Below are positions 61,589 to 64,000 of a stretch of 64,000 nucleotides of DNA, piece after piece; position 1 is the first letter of the stretch; each line of letters begins with the position of its first letter. Origin of the DNA: Actinomycetaceae bacterium TAE3-ERU4 (GTDB lineage: Bacteria; Actinomycetota; Actinomycetes; Actinomycetales; Actinomycetaceae); contig JAHUUJ010000002.1 of assembly GCA_019218365.1 (NCBI GenBank), forward strand, positions 124,001-188,000, written 5' to 3'. The notes beneath the pieces are model-generated. The model had not been told where the DNA came from, did not search any database, and was given only the letters and a program-made list of their open reading frames with translations. The translations under genes and the position numbers were made by a program.

Positions 61589-64000
61589 GGGTTTATCTTC
61601 CCCTTCGTTAATCGCCTGCTGATTGTCTTTCGGGTGGGTAGATGGCTCATTTTCCGGCTTGTCGCCACGACGCACGGACTCTAGCAAAAGTAGTGCCACA
61701 TCTTTAATTTGCGGAGACTGAAGTGGAGTTTGCCCCTCTTTGGTAAGCGGTTGTGCAGACCCGAGCATCTGGGTACAGAACGGGCAACCAGTGGCAACTG
61801 TTTCCGCCCCGGTTTCGGCGGCCTCGGTAAGACGGGCTGCGGCAATCCGAGTCCCTTCAGTTTCTTCAATCCATGCTCTTGCACCGCCGCCTCCGCAGCA
61901 CATTGCGCGTTCACGTGTACGTGGCATCTCGGTAACTTCTACACCACTGGCTTCAAGCAGCTCGCGGGGCGGGGAATAAATCTGGTTATGGCGACCGAGG
62001 TAGCACGGGTCGTGGAAAGTAACTTTTTGCGCGTCTGCCGGATCTGGGGCAATTGGAGTAAGCTTACCTTCACGTACTAGCTGATTAAGTAGCTGAGTGT
62101 GGTGTAAGACTTCGTATTTTCCTCCAATTTGTGGGAACTCCCGGGCAATTGCGTTAAAACAGTGTGCGCAGGTAACGACAATCTTGGTGGCTTTTACTTC
62201 GTTTAGCGTCTCTACTGCTCCGGCGGCAAGCATCTGGAAAAGTAACTCGTTACCGGCGCGGCGAGCCGGATCACCGGTGCAGGTTTCCGCCTGTCCAAGA
62301 ACCCCAAATTTAACTCCGGCACGATAGAGAAGCTCAGCAACCGCACGCGAGGTTTTTTGTGCCTGATCGTCAAAAGCCCCGGCGCAACCAACCCAGAATA
62401 CGTAGTCTACTTCGGTTGCGTCCTCGACATCTACACCGATAACGGGAACCTCGAAATCTAGGGGCTTGGCCCAGGCAAGGCGCTTGCGTGGTGCTTGCCC
62501 GTAAGGGTTAGATTTAGTTTCCAGCTTACGGAATACCCCGGCTAGTTCCTTGGGGAACGCTGATTCCAATAGCACCTGGTGACGACGAAGATCGACGATG
62601 TGATCGACGTGTTCGATATCCACCGGGCACTGTTCCACGCAGGCGCCGCAGGTGGTGCAGGCCCATAGAACGTCAGGAGTGATTACATTGGGAACCAAAT
62701 CAGTGTATTGCAAGGCAACCCCGTATTCGGGGTCCGGGCTGGCGCCAGCGGCCATTAGCGCCCCTAGTACGTCACCGGTGTGGGCTACTTGCGGAAGGTT
62801 CTCATCAATTGCGAAAGAGGGGGAGCTGCTTTCGCAATCATTTCCAGTTCGTGCTTTATCAAGTGGCACGAGAGGAGTTTCATCAACCGGGTCGGTTTCC
62901 ACCTCTTGGCCCTGAGCGGCAAGCTGGTTAGCGGCACGCATAAACTGGGCGGCCGAGGCGTGGTGGTCACGTAGAGCAAGGGTAAAAAGTTTTGGGGAAA
63001 GAGGTTTTCCCGTGGCCCATGCGGGGCAAAGCTCCTGGCAGCGTCCGCATTCGGTGCAAGTGTCGAAATCTAGTAGACCCTTCCAGGTAAAGTCGGTGAT
63101 GGTGCGAACCCCAAGGCGTGCATCCTCGGGTAAGTCATCAATTGTTTCTGCAGTAACCGGCTCATCATTGACGATAATAGGGTCGAGAGGGCCAAGAGCT
63201 TTTGATCCGTCTAGGTTCTTGCGTGCAAAAACGTTAATGACAGCCAAGAAACGGTGCCAGGCTACACCCATTGTGGTTTGTACCCCGGCGATAGCCATCC
63301 AGGTCATCGAGATGATGATTTTTAGGCAAGCAACAATGATGATTGCTAGGTCAATATGCGCGGGGGAAAGATAGGCGAGAAAATGTCCTATCCAAGCGGT
63401 TGTGGGGAAATGCCACAGGGAAGCTATCTGGGGATGGAAGTGCGTAGCGCGAGCGTATTCGAGGGCGCGCAGAATAATCACGCAAAGCACTACCCCCAAG
63501 ATTACGGCTTCAACGAAAATCGCCTGCCAACGGGTGGAGCCAAAAAAACGTTGGGGCAGGCTGAGGGGGGAACCTTCGCGCGGATGTGGTTGAGTCTCCG
63601 ATTTCCGCCAGGGCAGTATCCCACCGTTGCGCACACGGACTATAAAAAGCGCGCTAATACCGAGGAAACTAGCCCAGGCAAAGAACTCAACGGCCCATTC
63701 GTAGAGGAAAAAGTCTGTAATGTAGGGAATCTGGAAGCCGGGATTAAGGAGCTGCCCATATCCGGTAACCAGAGTGAGAAAAAGAATCGGGAACGAGAAC
63801 ATTACCACCCAGTGAGCGGCTCTAATCCCCGGGCGTCCCTTAAAACTAGAGTGGGAGACGATGGCTTTGAAAGCCATCCAAGCACGTGCCACAGGCGGCT
63901 TTATACGCTGAGTTGCGGGCTGCCCCATTGCCTCGCGTGAGGCGATTTGGGTGCAGCCCGCTACAAAAGCTCCGATTCCGATTGCGCTAGAAAAAAGCGC
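61565..64000 (-). CDS. Large membrane-bound Fe-S oxidoreductase (heterodisulfide-reductase/GlpC-like), 5' end outside window
   Basis: Electron-transfer protein. Order: N-terminal membrane part of about five or six helices (AAHWVVMFSFPILFLTLVTG, WASFLGISALFIV and more), two 4Fe-4S ferredoxin motifs (CTECGRCQELCP and CTTCGACVEQCP), then two CCG cysteine-rich domains (WVGCAGAFDDQ..., TCAHCFNAIAREFPQ; DPCYLGRHNQIY with CCGGGGARAW and GCPFC). This is the actinobacterial family of Rv0338c type. The first internal ATG is at 63928, but the frame stays open without stop to base 64000, encoding a hydrophobic stretch (LFSSAIGIGAFVAGC), so the real start lies beyond the right edge. The electron donor and acceptor are unknown. 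The C-terminal tail is Glu/Lys/Ser-rich. Confidence 0.9.
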   Translation of the reverse strand, partial: ALFSSAIGIGAFVAGCTQIASREAMGQPATQRIKPPVARAWMAFKAIVSHSSFKGRPGIRAAHWVVMFSFPILFLTLVTGYGQLLNPGFQIPYITDFFLYEWAVEFFAWASFLGISALFIVRVRNGGILPWRKSETQPHPREGSPLSLPQRFFGSTRWQAIFVEAVILGVVLCVIILRALEYARATHFHPQIASLWHFPTTAWIGHFLAYLSPAHIDLAIIIVACLKIIISMTWMAIAGVQTTMGVAWHRFLAVINVFARKNLDGSKALGPLDPIIVNDEPVTAETIDDLPEDARLGVRTITDFTWKGLLDFDTCTECGRCQELCPAWATGKPLSPKLFTLALRDHHASAAQFMRAANQLAAQGQEVETDPVDETPLVPLDKARTGNDCESSSPSFAIDENLPQVAHTGDVLGALMAAGASPDPEYGVALQYTDLVPNVITPDVLWACTTCGACVEQCPVDIEHVDHIVDLRRHQVLLESAFPKELAGVFRKLETKSNPYGQAPRKRLAWAKPLDFEVPVIGVDVEDATEVDYVFWVGCAGAFDDQAQKTSRAVAELLYRAGVKFGVLGQAETCTGDPARRAGNELLFQMLAAGAVETLNEVKATKIVVTCAHCFNAIAREFPQIGGKYEVLHHTQLLNQLVREGKLTPIAPDPADAQKVTFHDPCYLGRHNQIYSPPRELLEASGVEVTEMPRTRERAMCCGGGGARAWIEETEGTRIAAARLTEAAETGAETVATGCPFCTQMLGSAQPLTKEGQTPLQSPQIKDVALLLLESVRRGDKPENEPSTHPKDNQQAINEGEDKPSESDQES

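Overview
The window looks like the chromosome of a mid-G+C actinobacterium, most plausibly a facultatively or strictly anaerobic member of the Actinomycetaceae. The genus is not settled; Gleimia-, Arcanobacterium- or Varibaculum-like genomes would fit. This rests on gene content: class III anaerobic ribonucleotide reductase, GTP-dependent PEP carboxykinase, LppM-type lipoproteins, a TAP-like lipoprotein hydrolase, the DUF7059-type methyltransferase, the ispF/cysS/rlmB neighbourhood, and many likely leaderless or GTG/TTG starts. No CRISPR array, rRNA operon, complete insertion sequence or prophage is visible.

Layout. 0-2.3 kb: metQ end of a methionine importer, upp, tRNA-Ser(CGA), tadA. 2.4-6.5 kb: minus-strand four-gene group (LytR_C membrane protein, small DUF4190-like protein, BASS symporter, BetT-like BCCT transporter). 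6.6-19.6 kb: PAP2 phosphatase, nrdDG behind a pair of NrdR boxes, LRV membrane protein, methyltransferase, topA, and the tmk-holB-TAP hydrolase run. 19.6-21.65 kb: tRNA-Thr(CGT) followed by an AT-rich, nearly gene-free islet carrying one TetR/DhaS-like regulator. 21.65-25.4 kb: a TroABCD/MntABCD-type metal ABC importer behind a DtxR-like box. 25.5-30.2 kb: secreted GH3 glycosidase and glycogen phosphorylase. 30.2-37.4 kb: ispF, a 995-residue membrane protein of unknown function, cysS, a histidine phosphatase, rlmB. 37.8-44.5 kb: PutA, two LppM-like lipoproteins, purA. 44.6-46.9 kb: GT4 glycosyltransferase and a CDF metal exporter. 47.3-51.7 kb: FTR1 iron permease and P19-like lipoprotein behind a second DtxR-like box, a small membrane protein and an enterochelin-esterase-like hydrolase. 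51.7-56 kb: an RNase HI/GNAT-like fusion and a zinc-sparing ribosomal-protein operon (rpmB, rpmG, rpsN, rpmE2, rpmJ) with a Zur-type operator inside its promoter, divergent from a CobW-like protein that has lost its P-loop; then a YhhN protein. 56-64 kb: pckG, an MFS exporter, dcd with an unknown partner, and a large Fe-S oxidoreductase that runs off the right edge.

A clear theme is transition-metal homeostasis: Mn/Zn/Fe import, Fe import, enterobactin-type ester hydrolysis, CDF export, and zinc sparing of ribosomes, with three recognisable metalloregulator sites. A second theme is anaerobic growth (NrdDG, Fe-S oxidoreductase). The items I rate most worth following are the RNase HI-GNAT fusion, the P-loop-less CobW protein on the Zur operator, the folded leader of nrdDG, the 995-residue membrane protein inside the ispF-cysS neighbourhood, and the AT-rich islet after tRNA-Thr.
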